NCBI GenBank assembly: GCA_023424585.1
Contig: JAFADT010000530.1
Span: 1-7,442, forward strand
Origin: Pseudomonadota bacterium
GTDB lineage: Bacteria; Myxococcota; Myxococcia; Myxococcales; Myxococcaceae
Length of the DNA: 7,442 nucleotides
Reading direction: 5' to 3'
A program made the translations under genes and the position numbers. Shown here piece by piece: positions 6,185 through 7,442 of this stretch (positions are counted from its first letter, which is position 1; each line of letters starts with the position of its first letter). Under the pieces are notes generated by a model. That model had not been told where the DNA came from, did no database searches, and saw only the letters and a program-made list of their open reading frames with translations.

Positions 6185-7442
6185 GTGACTCCGCTCGACC
6201 TGCGCTGGTGCGTCCGCGCCGGTGAAACCCCTTGCTCGGCGCTGGTCAAGAGCACCGACCCTGCGCTGCCTGCCTCCGCGGTCGAACCGCTCCGCGACCT
6301 GGAGGCGCACGCTCGCGGCGCGGCCACCTTCTTCGCGGACCTCGGCCTTGGAGACGTCACCTCCCATTCAGGGCTCCTCCTCGTCGCGAACCTCGCGGAG
6401 ACCAACGCGCGCAGCATCACCGCCGCCGACGAGCTGGGAGGGTGCGAAGGCGCGCTCCGCGATTCGTCGCTCTGCCATGGCCGGGGCGCCATCCTCTTCG
6501 GCGTGCGCGCCATCCAGCTCTGCTCCGATGCGGACGTGGTCACGCACGAGCTCGCGCATGTCTGGATGCGCCCGATGCTCGGCGAGCGCCGCTGGTCGCT
6601 CGACGCCGCCGGCAGCTCCGACGACCCCGCGCTCATCAAGGAGGGCCTCGCTGACTTCTATGCGGCGCTGAAGAGCGGCGATCCGCTCTGGGGAGAGCGC
6701 TCGGCGTTCCCCTCGGAGGTCGTCCGCTCCCTGCGGGTGAAGGTCGCTTTTCCGGAGGCCCGCACCGGCGTCGCCCATGGCGACTCGCTCGCCCTCTCGA
6801 GCGCGCTGTGGGAGGTGTACACGACCGGGAAGGCCCCCTTCGTCGAGGGGCTCACGCGCTACCTCGTTCGCGGCGCCTCGCCTCCGAAGGCCCTCGCCCC
6901 CTGGGCCCGAGGGCTCGCCGTGGAGCTGGAGGCGGTCGATCCCGCGCTCGGCGAGATGTGGCTCCGCGCGGCGGAGCGCCATGGGCTCCTGCTGGAGGAG
7001 CGGGTGCTCGACATCGACTTCGGAGCGATGACGCGCGCCCATGCGGATGCGTTCCTGGTGCCCGGGCGGCGTGAGGTGCCGGAGGCCTCGCTGCCTCGGT
7101 CCGTCCTTCAGTTCCGCGGGGAGTCACCCGCCGCGGGGAAGGCGCTCCTCTCGCTGCGCGCGGGGGCGGACGCCGAGCGCGACCTGGAGGCGGTCGTCCG
7201 TCCCGGAGCGCTCGTCGACGACGCAACGGCGCTCGGCGCACGCGCGCGCTTCACGCGCAGGGGAGGGCGACTCGAGGCGCCGTTGGAGCTTCCGCGAGGG
7301 CGTTACCATGTCCAGATCACCAACCGCGGCGAGACGGCCGCCTGGTTCGATGATCTCTCCATTCGCCTGACGGAGCCGCCCCCTCCAGCAGCGCCGCCCG
7401 GGGGCGGTGTGCCCGCGAGCGCGCTCGCCGTCAGCGTGGGGC
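6185..7442 (+). CDS. Gluzincin-like zinc metallopeptidase, 3' end outside window
   Basis: Seen: a GTG-started frame stays open to the window edge (419 codons, no stop) with strong third-position G/C, so it is a real partial gene. HELAH (121-125) and Glu153 in KEGLADFY give HExxH-x27-E, the metal site of gluzincin metallopeptidases (two His and a downstream Glu as ligands, Glu122 catalytic). Residues 160-290 look helical; 300-395 look beta-rich, ending in WFDDLSIRL; a Pro/Gly-rich linker (398-409) then leads off the window. Five Cys lie at 9, 17, 87, 97 and 113. No signal peptide is visible. GTG 6185 is chosen because an in-frame TAA at 6140 blocks extension and no other good start lies between. 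Leu codons are mostly CTC, unlike the CTG-rich neighbours, suggesting different origin or expression. The family is not recognised; peptidase activity is inferred from the motif. Confidence 0.8.
   Translation, partial: MTPLDLRWCVRAGETPCSALVKSTDPALPASAVEPLRDLEAHARGAATFFADLGLGDVTSHSGLLLVANLAETNARSITAADELGGCEGALRDSSLCHGRGAILFGVRAIQLCSDADVVTHELAHVWMRPMLGERRWSLDAAGSSDDPALIKEGLADFYAALKSGDPLWGERSAFPSEVVRSLRVKVAFPEARTGVAHGDSLALSSALWEVYTTGKAPFVEGLTRYLVRGASPPKALAPWARGLAVELEAVDPALGEMWLRAAERHGLLLEERVLDIDFGAMTRAHADAFLVPGRREVPEASLPRSVLQFRGESPAAGKALLSLRAGADAERDLEAVVRPGALVDDATALGARARFTRRGGRLEAPLELPRGRYHVQITNRGETAAWFDDLSIRLTEPPPPAAPPGGGVPASALAVSVG

Noticed and set aside
4438..6639. Minus-strand open frame of 733 codons
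   Set aside because: It crosses two genes and a promoter region on the other strand, is Arg/Gln/His-rich and repetitive in composition, and has no domain. Long stop-free antisense frames are expected at this GC content.
6368..7042. Minus-strand open frame of 224 codons opposite the metallopeptidase-like gene
   Set aside because: The plus-strand frame from 6185 carries HELAH plus the downstream Glu and strong third-position G/C; the minus-strand product is charged and motif-free.

Overview
The window is very GC-rich, with strong G/C preference at codon third positions and dense, closely packed genes. Together with the gene content this suggests a delta-proteobacterium-like organism, most likely a myxobacterium (Myxococcus/Corallococcus type). 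That placement is an inference from composition and style; no marker gene is present.

Layout. The left 3 kb is a tight three-gene operon read on the minus strand: a D-Ala-D-Ala-ligase-like ATP-grasp enzyme (3048 down to 1948), a GNAT acetyltransferase whose start lies inside the end of the ATP-grasp gene (2057-1581), and, 20 bases later with a strong ribosome binding site, an exported transglutaminase-like protein (1560-10). A 166-bp divergent spacer (3049-3214) with two inverted repeats separates it from a two-gene plus-strand operon: an HD-domain phosphohydrolase of the dNTPase-like COG1078 type (3215-4513) and, 17 bases later, a Nudix/metallo-beta-lactamase fusion (4531-6054). A 130-bp spacer (6055-6184) with GC-rich hairpins and a TATAAG box precedes a gene on the plus strand that starts with GTG at 6185 and runs off the right edge. 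It encodes a zinc-metallopeptidase-like protein (HELAH, then a Glu 28 residues later) that I cannot place in a named family.

How the genes may work together. The minus-strand set has an enzyme that could join an amino acid or peptide through a carboxyl phosphate, an N-acetyltransferase, and a secreted Cys-His-Asp papain-like hydrolase or transferase. That is a plausible small peptide-making or peptide-modifying module with no named pathway I recognise. The plus-strand pair looks like nucleotide housekeeping: a dNTP or nucleotide phosphohydrolase next to a diphosphatase fused to an LACTB2-like MBL hydrolase. The right-hand metallopeptidase differs in codon preference (CTC rather than CTG for Leu) and is probably an accessory gene unrelated to its neighbours.

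No tRNA, rRNA, CRISPR array, insertion sequence or prophage feature was seen.
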